A DNA stretch of 64,000 nucleotides. It comes from Hypholoma sublateritium FD-334 SS-4. Lineage: Eukaryota > Basidiomycota > Agaricomycetes > Agaricales > Strophariaceae. The stretch lies in NCBI GenBank assembly GCA_000827495.1, contig KN817554.1, forward strand, positions 175,758-239,757, read 5' to 3'. The notes beneath the pieces were generated by a model. The model was not told the origin of the DNA. It was given only the letters and a program-made list of their open reading frames with translations, and did not search any database. Made by a program: the position numbers and the translations under genes. Shown one piece after another: positions 23,385 to 34,771 of the stretch (position 1 is its first letter; the number at the start of each line of letters is the position of its first letter).

Positions 23385-23950
23385 CTCGATGTGTCCAAAA
23401 AGACGGCCCCAAGCTGGTCGTCACCATAGTCAACGAGAATTACCCATACACCCTCGCGATGCTATTCGCCATCTGGAAGCTCCTTGGTGTCATGCAGAAA
23501 TACCTCGACCAGTCGCTTGAGCTCCAGGACCTGCGTTTCACCTTCCCAGCCCTGATGACATCGCTCTCTACCTGCACTTCCTCTGCGTGGTCCGTCGCCA
23601 ACGTCAAGTGTGTTCCGATCAGTCACGCGAGCCTCCTCGGCAGCTCCGCCGCGCGCCTGGCGTGGTGAAAGCGCACCTGGCCCGCACAGCAGTACATGCA
23701 CCTGCGCGTGCTATGTTGGTCGACGTGGGCGCACGTCATCGGGCACACCAATAATCTCGGAGCGGCGATGGTGCTCACCGCCGACTGCTACGTCTTTGCG
23801 CTGCCCCCGGCTGGCGGTGCGAACGTGAATGCTGCCGCGCGCTACCTCGACGTGTGCGGCCAGCTACTCGAGACTGTGATCACAAAGCAGCCCACCGCCT
23901 TCGTGGGGGTGCCATGGGCGCTCGAGGGCTTCATGCGTAACTACAAGTAG
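23385..23950 (+). pseudogene. Decayed enzyme fragment, possibly adenylate-forming
   Basis: The first half duplicates 6551-6840 (E-N-Y-P-Y-T-L-A-M-L-F-A-I-W-K). After a stop near 23667 an open stretch reads CWSTWAHVIGHTNNLGAAM, TADCYVFALPPAGG and PTAFVGVPWALEGFMRNYK. The V-P-W-x-L-E-G-F-M ending resembles a core segment of acyl-CoA-ligase-like adenylate-forming enzymes of fungi, but the ATP-binding signature is absent. The identification is tentative. Confidence 0.35.
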
Positions 23951-24012
23951 GGGGCGGATGCGGCCACTAGCAGGCGATACAGGACGCGACCAAGCGCCTG
24001 ACAATGTCGCGT

Positions 24013-25360
24013 GGCGGGCTCGGGTTCACCGTGCGTCCGTCATCTTGCATCATTCCATAACCCCTTCGCTGACCCCACATAGGCGTAGCAGATCGCATTC
24101 ATCCTCGATGCCGCAAACGGCGTCGTCCTGTGGACGATGTGCCTCACGCGCGCTGGCACGCCCGCTGCTCTCTTCACGCTCGGGGCTGCGCGCGGCGTGA
24201 CTTGGGCAGATGCTGCTGCTGACGGCCGCGGGGGGTGAGTGTCGCGCGGGATTGAGAAGGGCCTTGACGGCGCAGGGGGCTCCCGCGACGGCGCGTGATC
24301 CGGCCCGCCATTTCCGGGCCATCATAAACGGCCCAGCGCTACGCTTACTGCTTTTCTCTACGTGTTCAAGACGTACGCGTAAAGTTAAGTCTTTCCCTTT
24401 TCTAAAGCAACGTATCGCTGACTTGCTTCAGACATGATCTCCATACTCAAGCAATATCTGAAACAAGTGAAGATGCCGTTGCCCGAGGTGAAGGCGCTCG
24501 TCGCTGCGGGCGCGGCCAGGGAAATGGCTAAGGTTGGCGTCGAGAAATACGACGTCGTGATTAGGTGAGTACTAATATTCGTTGTTCTCTTCCTATCCGA
24601 CTCGCGAAGCCACGCGTCGCTCCACACACACCCGAATTGGACCTCGCGCATCTTCGCTGCAGACGGGGACCGCCTGTACATCGGCGGACTCCATGTCCAT
24701 CCGACTGGTATATCGAGTTTCTTAAAGTGGCAACACGAACGAAACTCGACTTACGCTAGGAAGACGATGGACGAGTCGTTTAGGCCTGAGATGCGGCAGG
24801 AGTTGTAAGTCCTTTTTTCTTCTTTGCATTTGTATCTGGCTAACAATTTTCACAGGTAATTAGTTTTTTGTAGTGCGTGTGGAATGGGGCGGTGAATCTG
24901 GAGAAATAAGCATCAATTGACTTTTGTGTGAGCGCCAAACGGCCAAAAGTGCCGTAAGAATGTCTATCTGACTTGCATCTCCCTAGTTCCACCCCGCTCC
25001 CGCCTCGGCGCCCATCTCCCTCGTCGCCACCCGCACCCAACACCGACTCTAGAAGCGCGATGCTCCCCGGTGCGCAAATGGACAAAGGTACGCCGTTTGG
25101 TGCATTTGCTGTGCAGTACCCCGCTGGCATCTGCATATAGAGTCTACGGTAGGGCGTCTCGTCAAACGCCACGAAGGCCGGTACGAGCGACGTGACGGGC
25201 GCGAATGCGGAAGTATCANGTTTGGGGAGTTGCCCACGTACGTGACAGGCGGTAGGTGCTACCACTACCTTATGTATCGGCGTGTATTAGCTTTAATATA
25301 TGTTAATACATTTTTTTTACTTATGCCCAATTGAAAGCACTTGCGTGTCGCCCAGGGACG
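24013..25360 (+). repeat. Segmental duplication, copy 2
   Basis: Corresponds to 19203-19430 joined directly to 20605-21690, that is copy 1 without the fungalysin fragment. The junction lies near 24232 ('gggggtgagtgtcgcgcgg'). Confidence 0.8.
24434..24808 (+). CDS. Small protein of an unnamed family, paralogue 2
   Basis: A near twin of 20799-21174. It starts MISILKQYLKQ and shares the splice position and second exon (N-W-T-S-R-I-F-A-A-D-G-D, LYIGGLHVHPTG), with stop at 24806-24808. Differences are mostly substitutions that keep the frame (V-T-K to Q-V-K, H-E-V to P-E-V, S-F-M to S-F-L). Retained open frames in both copies suggest they were functional after duplication. Product unknown. Confidence 0.6.
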
Positions 25361-25379
25361 TACCTAACGCGTCTAATAN

Positions 25380-25815
25380 GCGACACGTGCGTCGCTCTAT
25401 ACGCGCCCATCGTGTCGCCCATCGTGTCGCTTATCGCGTCGCCTACACGCTGAGCGACGCGATGAGCGACACGATGGCTATTTCGATAGCCATTTCCGAC
25501 GGAATATGTCACATATTTCGAAGCCTGTTTCTTACGAAACAGTATATACTTTGTTCAAATATTACANTCAGAATAGTAATTGAAATACCTAAGCTGTTTC
25601 GCAAGAAAAAGTTGATAAATATATTTAAATATTTCAGTAGAAACAGAAGTAATCTAGACATTATATTTCAGCGGAAATAGTATTCAAAAAAACTTATCCT
25701 GTTTCAAAAGAAATAGTTTATGTATTTTTTAAATATTCCTATTGAAATAGTTCAGCTGTTTCTTCGGAAACAGCCGTGAAACCTGTTCCGTATTGGCTGT
25801 TTCCGGCGAAACAGC
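25380..25815. repeat. Array of hairpins with conserved stems and variable loops
   Basis: It begins with a near-palindrome (25380-25395), a 24-base stem with one mismatch (25419-25442 with 25454-25477) and an 8-base stem with TTCG loop (25474-25493). Then come repeated hairpins with arms CTGTTTC/GAAACAG or CTATTTC-type/GAAATAG and four-base loops, at 25525-25542 (loop TTAC), 25594-25611 (GCAA), 25630-25645 (AGTA), 25664-25679 (AGCG), 25699-25716 (AAAA), 25734-25750 (TATT), 25755-25774 (TTCG) and 25796-25815 (CGGC). The loops all differ while the arms are kept. No gene overlaps. It lies just beyond the end of the segmental duplication. Confidence 0.85.
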
Positions 25816-26892
25816 AATGGCCGCCAGCAGTGCCGCCACCTGTAGATAGAAGGGTTTTATCCGCCCATTGTCTGAGCCATGAAACCTAGTAAGCAGTGTT
25901 GAAGTAAGTGGTGGCTACGGCAGACGAGAGCTACGCAGTTCAGTTTTCAGGTTCGCCCTCCAGCCATGTGGTAATCAGTAGTCATGAATTGTAATTCCTG
26001 TACTTTGGCCAAGAGTCCTAAAACACGCTGCCAAGTAACGATCCAAGGGCCCAGCTCAGTAGAGACACAGCTCACCACACTAAGTAAATTCTGTTCCGTT
26101 CAATAAGCACTAGGCGTGAAAGTGACCAGCCGTTAATGGGTTTTGTAGGGATTGTTTATTATTCTAGTAGTTCGTAGTAATTGACTGTACGCACAGAGAG
26201 ACAAAGCAGGATAATTAAGGCGGCGTGTAAGTACATGATAACGGGTGAGAGAATATCCTGCACTAAGCAGCTTCATAATCTAGTCGTGCTTCTGGTCGAT
26301 GAGGGCCTGCTGCGTACTACATCAGCGCGCAGTGAAACAAAGGTACCCTATGTCGTGCGTACCCGGTACCCAGCGAACCATGAGGCGCGTGCATTACACG
26401 TCGCAGCGGGGGCCTCCTGCGCGCCGGAGAGGCCGTTCAGGTTCAGTGGGCGGCAGCCAACCACTAAACGCAATGAGCATGCGGGGCGCAGAGGCGTCGG
26501 CGTTGGCCACGGGTGCCATTTCGTAAGGCGCAGGTCGTGCGGCGGAGCGCAGACCACGCAGGCGAGTCGTGCATGTTCTCCAAGTTGTAGAGCGGCCAGC
26601 GCCTGACGTGGATACCGAACGACAGGTCCGCGGGATGGCCTGTTGATATTGCAGGAGTGCGATTTCCTATTAAACAGATCGATCTCGTACTTGCTATTAT
26701 ATGCGAGGTTATCCCCCTGGTGCCCACGGAACAGTTAGCCAACCTACGTCCGAGCGCATCGCACCATCCTTTCAATATCGGAGGGATATATTACCTTATT
26801 GAACGCGGGTCAGTAGAGTTATTGAACGCAGAAATCTTGCAGAAATCGATCAGATACTCGCCATTATATGTTATGTATTCCTCCTGGTGTCT
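25816..26892. other. No supported gene
   Basis: Open frames are short and lack motifs. Two similar short blocks ('cagatcgatctcgtacttgc' region at 26675 and 'cgatcagatactcgccatta' at 26848) suggest a small local duplication. Confidence 0.4.
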
Positions 26893-27562
26893 TTACAGCG
26901 CATATGACCCCTTGTTGAAAATCCTAGCATCGCGGTAGAAGAGCACCCTCATGCTGTTTTCAATAATATCCAGTGCCTCTTCCTTGGTCAAGGTATCTTC
27001 TCGACCTTCGATGGCGGCACGAAGCAACGGCTGTGCGAGATGGCCCGGCCTTGAGTTCCAGTGGTAAGCGTTGATGCTGAATAGGTGGCTCCCAGAAAAT
27101 CGACGTATGAAAGGAATCTATTGGCCATAGTGATCAGAAAGGCGTCGTTTGTTATCGGGGAGCATACCGCTTGCCATCCTTGAAGCAACCGACAAAGAGA
27201 GATATTTCCACAGGGGGTTCATCTTCGTCCGCCGAGCATACATTACTTGGGCAAGAATATTCGTGTATTTCGGCGGGGCCTACAGTGGCCATCCTGGGCG
27301 GTGAATCCGTCTATAGTGACCTCGTCGAGAAATTGTTTGGATGTATTGGAAGTCGGACATGCAACGGACATGTCGCCTCCTGCACCGATGACGGTGTTAT
27401 TTCCGACGGGGCGGAGACGCTGTATATCTTTGAAACGAGCCGACGAGCCATAGTCTTCGGATAATCTCAATCACTATAGAGCACACCGAGGTTGTCTGCC
27501 GCCATCATAATGCCGCCCTTATACTTGATTGCCAAAACACTCGTTCCCGCGAAAATCGGCTA
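26893..27562 (-). pseudogene. 20S proteasome beta-7 subunit (PSMB4/Pre4-like) fragment
   Basis: Minus-strand pieces match the proteasome beta-7 subunit, a non-catalytic member of the 20S core: G-T-S-V-L-A-I-K-Y-K-G-G-I-M-M-A-A-D-N-L, Y-G-S-S-A-R-F-K-D-I-Q-R-L-R-P-V, IGAGGDMS, VMYARRTKMNPLW, FLSYVDFLGATYSASTLTTG, and E-D-T-L-T-K-E-E-A-L-D-I-I-E followed by M-R-V-L-F-Y-R-D-A-R. Breaks are clear: an 11-base duplication ('catgtccgttg' type) after GAGGDMS near 27365, a two-base loss after Q-D-G-H near 27290, and a disrupted stretch near 27170. The N-terminal propeptide region is missing. Confidence 0.85.
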
Positions 27563-28059
27563 CCTTCAATGGAGTTTGTCAGTACGGTATCGAGATAGTT
27601 ATTTATTAGTTCCCACTGCGTGCGTTGAACTCCTGCACTGAATTTGAGTAGGTCTTGGGTTAATCTCGCTATCCAAATGGCTAATGATGGGCGACATGCG
27701 TGTGCAGATGGAGAAAATTTCAGCTTACTGGATGGCCTCAGTTTGTTAGAAAGTGGTCCATTGGCCAAGAAAAGCGTGGAAATAGGGTATGACGGCGAAG
27801 GTAGCTGTAAAAACCGCGCAAGCGCCACTGGCAGGGGACGCGACGTGCGTACGCACTGATGCTGACGTAACGTTATCGCGTTCCACATATTTCAACGGCC
27901 CCCTATGACAATCTCGAACCTCGAGATTGCCTCGAGACTCAATATCAACTCAACATAGCTAGTACTGTGGCAATTTATTCCAAGTTGTGCAATATCTGAA
28001 AAGGACAGAAAAATGTGGCATTCCATATGTCAAGTTAGCATACATGTGTATTGAATTTC
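27563..28059. other. No supported gene
   Basis: A minus-strand open stretch (27505-27888) shows no recognised motif and overlaps the proteasome remnant at one end. It is regarded as chance. Confidence 0.35.
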
Positions 28060-30056
28060 AAAGAAAAGTAAGCATCGTAAAGAATTTCATTCGAATACAA
28101 AATACAAACTAAATCAACTCTCGTCGACATCAAGTCGACATTACACATCAGCTCGCTGCGAAGAGCCATCCTGAACGTCGTCTGGGTCCAAGGGAAAGCT
28201 CTGACGAAATTTTTAAACACAGTATTCCCTTCTTCGCACTCTGCACATGTGTGAACCAGGTTTTCGGCATAGGCAGCCTCCGCAGATTGTTTTACTGCTA
28301 TCATAAACTCAACTGTTAGTATGGGGCTCGATTAAAGACGCATATGCATTAAACTGACCAGAATTCAGCATCGCAGGCGCAATGAAACTCCGAGTGACGA
28401 TTTCTTTCTGCATGTTTTCAAACAGATTGGCGATAACTTGTACGCCCGTCGCCAGTATCCAGAAAACTCTATTATCTGGAGCAGCAGGTCTAAAGACGCA
28501 TCTTCGACGCTACATACACAAATCTTTCACATACCCAAACTGACAGAGCGCATGGTCTCGAGTGGTTGTGCACTTTGATCTTCAGCGTCGTGCTGAAAAG
28601 TGCAACTCTGCAAAGTCGCGACAGAACGGGTCCAGGAAATGATCGCTGGCATCAGCCAGGAACGCTTGATGTGCAACCAGTGGTGGAAGATCCTCGTCGT
28701 CAGAGTCGTCTGCATTCTCCACAGTAAAGACAATGTCAGTAAGGGAGCGAGTCTGCTTGCGGCGCATATCAAATCCTTTCCGTAGGCTTCCCGCTTCAAA
28801 ATTTCAGGATTAGAAGGATGATCGGAGGTATAGTTGGCATGATGGACCTCCAAACTCCAGAGCGCCCGCCAATATTTCGAAGTAGTTGCGAATAGGTAGT
28901 CTGAGTCAGATCCGGATGCAGCTTCAAATAGAGGATGTCTTGCATAGAGATCGCTAGAAGAAGAGACAGCCCGATTGTGATTAGGTACTGAGATAGATTG
29001 GGTGTACCGCTGAGGTAACTGCGGTACCCATTTGCGCAGGAACTTTCTGCAGTCCCCTGTCTCCTCTGCATTCATAGTAGTAGGAGGCACAAGTCGACCA
29101 TCCATTTCCTTGAGGGGCAACAGGATGAGCAGATACTGCAGCTGAGGATGCACCGCATCGGATCTGCTCATAAAGCGTCTGGTAGATTGAAGTGGAAGAT
29201 CTCCTAGGAGTAGATCAATTTCTGAAGCTAGTCTAAACTTTTCCGGGGATGCTGTCTTCACCGAGGACCAGATTGGAATTCGATGCGCGGTTTCGAGAAG
29301 GTTTTCAGGTATAGTATAGATATTGCGCCAAGGTGCAAATACCTGCTGCATGTCCAAATCGATGTCATCGAATCTTCGTCATTTTCTGAGCTACCCCCCA
29401 CAATCAAAGCCATCCCGTCTCCATATTGGGTGGGAGAAACGAATAGACCGTGATTGAGCGTAGGGACAAGCGGGAAGTCCGATATTTCCGAAGGCAGTAG
29501 ACCTAGCCTCTCATATTCAGTCCAAATCTTCCAGAAGTCTTCGATCCAACGGCATATTTGAGGAGGAAAGAGAGCATGCGCCTAAATATTCCTTGACCAA
29601 CGCTTTGATCGCTTGTGGGTTGAGAGATGCCACATTGATTCCCATTTTCAGCAATCTTGACGCTGCGAGTTTGTGATGCACGAAATAACGGGGAGGGAAG
29701 TTATACGGTTTCCCTCTTTTTGGCGCCCAAACAAAGCATCGCTGAGGGCGAGGGTTGCTATCATCCTCAGTACTGTAAATGTTGAGATCCTCCAGACGAA
29801 CAACGGTCCCAAATTCGCCATCGTCAAGAGGAAGTATTTGCAACCCCACTGAATTAATGGGGTCATCGCTCGGCGTGCTCGACAAATAGAAGAAGCGAAT
29901 AGAAGAAACGAATAGTCTTCGGTCGCAATTGATGAGCTTGGGACCATAGAAAGCATCCACGATAAGTCGAGAATGACGACCATCATTTTCACGGTGTCGA
30001 GGCCACCAACGCCAGTTATCGTGTGCTTCTCCGTGGTGCAGCGAACACGCGAGCAA
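28060..30056 (-). pseudogene. Sacsin-like protein C-terminal region with BTB domain
   Basis: Minus-strand pieces suggest a large fungal protein in which sacsin-type segments precede a BTB/POZ domain. Upstream pieces read V-G-L-Q-I-L-P-L-D-D-G-E-F-G-T, then (in a shifted frame at about 29570) W-I-E-D-F-W-K-I-W-T-E-Y and S-D-F-P-L-V-P-T, then HRIPIWSSVKTASPEKFRLA. After another one-base shift near 28770 comes L-T-D-I-V-F-T-V-E-N, LVAHQAFLADASDHFLDPF and, further on, QVIANLFENMQKEIVTR and EAAYAENLVHTCAECEEGN, typical of a BTB domain and the helices after it. BTB domains usually mediate dimerisation or Cullin-3 binding. The BTB call is firmer than the sacsin call. Frameshifts argue for a pseudogene. 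Confidence 0.5.
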
Positions 30057-30474
30057 GAGATAATACAGTGGAGATATGGCTTCCGTTAGAAGCCGCTTGC
30101 TATAGGACGTGTCTGCGCCACTAGTCGTTCAGATAAATCTGCGTTTTGCTGGATGATATGATGAAAGATGCGCTTACAAGAATGGGGAGAGAGTTCGACA
30201 TTGCTAGTAGAGGAGTCAAAAAGAAGCCGAATAGCTGGTCCTTCTGGAGCGAATCGTCAGATAGTAGGCAGACGGGCGGGGGCCCGCAGATCTATTTGGA
30301 CTGTCTGAAAAAAAAAATCAGGACTTCATATGCTGCGATGTTATGTTTCCCTAGGTATTTGCTTTTAAATTTATCATGTACTGAGTGAAAGAAAACTACT
30401 ACGCAATCGACAACGGCGTTGACTTTGTCCAGAGAAGTTATTGGAGACCATGGAATTGAAATGGCAACAGCGGC

Positions 30475-31330
30475 TCAGAGATAATACTGGATAATCCAAC
30501 CCACGGAGTTCCGGCGGCTGGGGTGTCGATGACGTTCATTGTCGTGGACCAGTCCGGGCGACCTGCGTTTTTTGGATGGAAAGACGCTGCGGATGTAGTC
30601 AAGGATGGGGACACTGTTTTCTAATAAAATTGGCTGTTTCAATGAGGTATCTCGCCCGTCGTCCATTGGGTGGAAATAACGAGGGGAAGTGGGCGGAAAA
30701 CGGCTAAAAGAGTCACATGGACATTTGTAAGATAGTTAGTCAGTCGCCCTGGCGGTCAAGGTGATTATGTGGGGACAGGTGGATGGAAACCATGGGTGTT
30801 CTGAACTTGATGAAATGAAACCAAGACCAGGGGCTCAAGTATGCTAGATAATCCAGCGGACTTCAAGCGCTCTGAGCTTATTCAAGGCTGAACGTTGGGC
30901 GTTGAGCGTTTGTTGAGCGTTTGAATCGCCATCATCTGAATGAAACCAAATTATAGTTCCGATCAAACTCCGACCGCAGCATTCAGAGTAAGTAGTTTGC
31001 TTCAGTCCAAGTTAANTCTCTCCTTTCGCATAAATTGCAGCCTGGATTACTTCGGATTATCTGAAGGAATCGATACTCTTGACATCCCTCTTCAGCTGGT
31101 CCTGGCAGATTGAAATATCTGAGAAATATCAGCCACACGCTTTCAGCGCACTTCGCACAAATGTACGTGTTCTGCATGCCAGTGGATGATGCATGTAACA
31201 CAATGCTCTTCCATCTGCACGGCAGTGCTCGAACCCCATCCATAGCACGGCGTGCGCTTGAGCAAAGTAATTCTTGAAGGCTTTTACAGGGACAATGTCG
31301 CCACGACGGGGCAAAGGAGACAAACACGAC
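30475..31330 (-). repeat. Left arm of a ~9.6-kb-spaced inverted repeat (gene remnant)
   Basis: The reverse complement matches 40970-41712. Shared landmarks are 'cttcagataatccgaagtaa' (31049-31068 here, 41162-41181 there), 'cggtcggagtttgatcgg' (30957-30975), 'gctggattat' near 30850, and a coding start M-D-D-G-R-D-T-S-L-K-Q (30666 leftward; M-D-G-G-R-D-T-H-L-K-Q at 41521). Upstream coding in this arm includes C-A-K-C-A-E-S. The family is unnamed and recurs like a transposon. The two arms point away from each other. Confidence 0.65.
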
Positions 31331-31468
31331 GAACGCCTAGGAAATTACACAGAACTAGAAGAGAAAAGTAGGGCACGGCCACCAGTACAGCGTTTGAACG
31401 TTTGGGGCTGATCAAGCCTACATGTCTCAGTGAGAGCCCTACATTCCAGCCATAGCCCTACAATGCTC

Positions 31469-33331
31469 CTAGTCTAACTTGTCTAGTTGGGCTCTCCACT
31501 GTGGATCATCAATGTCAATCCCTCGTTCGCGGAGAAGTGCTTTAGATCTTTCTATGGACAGCTGGGAATTTTCTGTCCTATATATGCGCACCGCCTGCGA
31601 GATATCGGACTGGGAAAGCTCGGAGGAAGGATATCTCAGGAATTTCTGGGTTTCCTGCTCTTTATGATTAAGCACGCGCTTTTTATCACAAATACGCCAC
31701 TTACGGCAATAATCGCTTCTTTCTGACTGCGATTCAGCCCAACAACCAAAGACAAAACAATAATGATCAAGAAATTGATCACTAACAGTATAGACACAGC
31801 ACTGGAAGACTCTTTTGAGCCATTCTTCTGTATGTGTGCTTTAGTCTAGAGAAATTAGGAATGAATCTTTCTGTGCCTCAGAGGCTTCAAGGACAACTTA
31901 CTACTACTCTCTCCCAAATGATGATATCAGGGTGACTATCATTGCTCCCGCTCGCTATTAAATGATACTCATTGGTTGCGATTGCCTTATAAGAGAGATT
32001 TAATTCCATGAGCCTGTTAAATCTGACAAGGTCGAGCACATTACTTACATCTAGCGCTTGGATCATGGCTCTTCGAGACCCATGCTTCAACCTCTGCAAC
32101 ATCTCTCCTTGTTCCACAGAATGTAAGTAAATTATCCCGTGATCGCTTCCGCATGCTATCTGTGCTCCGTTCTCAACAAAAGTGGCCCCATGCACGAAGG
32201 GTGTTTTCCTCGGAACCTCTATTGTGTTGAAAGGTGCGGTGTGTGGATATTTGTATAGGTCAAAGCCATCCACAAGATTATCCACTACGAGAATTTTTTC
32301 TCCTGGGTCGAGGAAAGCATTGCCACTGGAAATATGCGGTCAACAAGCTGTTTTCCAGTATGAAAATACTGTCTTTCATACATGCTACTATTCAGTGTCT
32401 TGCTCCAATCATTGATTCCAGTGGCCGAAATCTTTGACTCCCTATTATCACAACGAACCCCTGCTTTAATCTTCGAAATTAGGTCATACAAATTGGTTCA
32501 TACGCACATAATGCCGTTCTCCAGTCCGAAAACGAGGAATTGCTCGCCCTTTACAATGAAGCGAATGGACCTTGGGATCGCGCAATGGGTGCCAACGACT
32601 GGAGCCGCCATGCTCTTTTCCCATATCAAGGCCAGCGCCCCTGGAAAACTTCATTTCTACTTGACTGAAAAATATGGAGCTCACTTGCCGTTCTTATCAA
32701 CGTCGTACATCTTAATCTTGCCACAGTGGCTAGAAACGACAAGACGGCTCTTTACACGATCATAATCAAGGGATTCGACAGGGTCATCGATGGCGAAAGC
32801 ATTGGTCATGGATAACTCTCGAAAATTTCCCAGCTGACATGCAATAGTGCTATTCAGTGGTATGACGCATGGCGGAGGATGTACACTTACCAAATCTCTT
32901 CCTCCTTGATAAATAAGAATTAGGCCCCTCCCCGTTCCAAAACAGAGAATACTTCCTTCGGGTGAAGTTATAGATAACCACTTCAGACAAGTCACTTGTC
33001 CCCAACGCTCAGATTTGTCTTGAAGCGTCTGAAGGTGGCATTTTCCTCTAACGTTCCAGATTCGTAGGGCTTGATCGTCGGCTGATGGTATGGGATGGTA
33101 TGGGATGAATAGCGCAGATATCAGGCTCTGATATGTACACATACCACCGCTTGCAAGTAGTTTACCATCTCGAGTTAATGATAAACAATTGATTGGCCCC
33201 GTAGTTCCATGAAGACGGGCGAGAACTCTATACTGCAGGCGCAAATCGAAGTTGGTTAACCCGCGAAATAATGGAACCAGGAATATAAATACCTGTTTTT
33301 CAGTGCCGAAGAAATTCCAGCAAAATGGCAT
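31469..33331 (-). CDS. WD40-repeat protein with C-terminal membrane segment
   Basis: From MPFCWNFF (33331) the spliced gene reads ARLHGTTGPINCLSLTRDGK, L-L-A-S-G-G-D-D-Q-A-L-R-I-W-N, WGQVTCLKWL, SLDYDRVKSRLVVSSHCGKI, then, after introns around 32480-32690 and 32285-32340, DNLVDGFDLYKYPHTAPF, FVENGAQIACGSDHGIIYLH and A-S-G-S-N-D-S-H-P-D-I-I-I-W. Near 31740-31800 a hydrophobic span (AVSILLVINFLIIIVLSLVV) is followed by a charged tail ending at 31469. WD blades usually form a propeller for protein binding. The terminal span suggests membrane anchoring. This family is multi-copy in Agaricomycetes, and a truncated paralogue lies at 14770-15135. Exon joins in the middle are not all certain. Confidence 0.7.
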
Positions 33332-33821
33332 ATTTCAATGTTTTCCGGAAGAAAAGTGAGTTCAGTGTATTATCGATTTATCATCGACGCTTCAAATAGT
33401 CCTTATATGATCACCAGCGTTATTGTTGCACGAGCGACCGCCAATGGTGATGACAAAGGCGTTCAGCCTTGAAGAGGCGCTCCATTATGATTGAGGGTTG
33501 ACCTGCGGTCGCCTCGCATATTCTGAAATCCTCGCATATTCTGAAATGGAAGCTACGGGTCACGTCAAGTGCGTAACATCAAATTGCCCTGAACTACTGC
33601 ATCCACTTTATGGAGATGGCTTGGTGCTCTATTTCGCGCAACAATAGCCAATTGTTGTTGAAAATTCTATCACACACTTTATTATACTCGGTAGAGGTTG
33701 TCAGCACCGATAAGTAGGTTTGAATGGGACACTGGCGTGATAACAATTACTCAAGGTCTATAAGTATGAAACGGACATCGGAGACAGCTCAGCTTGCGAC
33801 TCGCGAGAAGTAAGGACAAGG

Positions 33822-34771
33822 ATGGCTCCCTCTGTGCGCCTGCATCTCCCCCTCTACACCACCCGGATACAATTTGAGCTCAACGCCCTCCCACCTCCCC
33901 CTGATATCACCGTTCGAGCAGACCTCACCGGAAAGATCAGACAAAACCGACATTTATTCCCACCTCTTCCTGATATCACCCTTCGGGCCGACCTGGCCAG
34001 CAAGATCCGGAGAAACCGACACACAGTCCGATCGCCGTACGAAAGAGTGGCGCGCCGTTCCCCTGAGCTGAGATCGAGACCTAGAGAGCCAACGCCGCTG
34101 CATGACTTGTATGCCGAGGCCCGTGGGGGATCGCCCCTGACCAGCATCGATGGAAGCGATGATTCAGAAGGCGAAGTGCCACCACCCTTGCCCAAACGGA
34201 GACAAATACCCAAACCTCCGGGTGAGGCTGGGCGGCGTAATTGCGGCGGGTTCAATCTGGAAAGCGTATTAAATTGGGAAGGAAATAAGTACAAGCGGAT
34301 GATGGTGAGTCAATTATTTATTAGTATGGAAAACAAACGAATATACTTAGGCGTTATTCTGAAGAGCCACGTTGATGCAATGATTAAAGGCAAGTTAGAC
34401 GGCAAAAGGTCCTTTACCCATCAAGACCAGGGTCTTTTGACCGATCTCATCAGAAAAGTATGCAATCATACCAGGCAGCGTGCTGAGGACACATTTTTCC
34501 GACTTACTCATTGCTCTAGAGCACCGAGGAGATGAAGATACAGCATCAGTATATTGGAGATTGGCCCATACGCGAAGCTTACAAACAGCGGCTCAAATAC
34601 CACAGCGAAATGGCAAAGAAGAAGGCGCATAGAGAGGCTGGTTCGGCTTTAGTCAAGGCATGTTGTCAGAGGTATATATTTGTCAAATATGCCGCACTCA
34701 CCTTGCCTTTAATTAGGCAGCGATTAGCGCATCCTCTAGGACAACATCCTAAGCTTTATAATTTCGATTAG
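33822..34771 (+). CDS. Transposon-associated accessory protein (Agaricomycete family)
   Basis: Exon 1 (ATG 33822) contains two imperfect copies of P-D-I-T-(V/L)-R-A-D-L-(T/A)-(G/S)-K-I-R-(Q/R)-N-R-H, a Ser/Pro-rich linker, and GGFNLESVLNWEGNKYKRMM. After a GT-AG intron (34303-34349) come GKLDGKRSFTHQDQGLLTDL and, after a second intron (34459-34520), Y-I-G-D-W-P-I-R-E-A-Y-K-Q-R-L-K-Y. The pattern (short helical domain, then G-D-W-P and a charged helix) is shared with the gene divergent from the CACTA transposase (50967-52056). Such genes accompany DNA transposons in mushrooms. Their function is not established. Confidence 0.55.

Noticed and set aside
25380..25815. CRISPR-like array
   Set aside because: Units are palindromes with variable loops and irregular spacing, there is no cas gene, and the host is a eukaryote.
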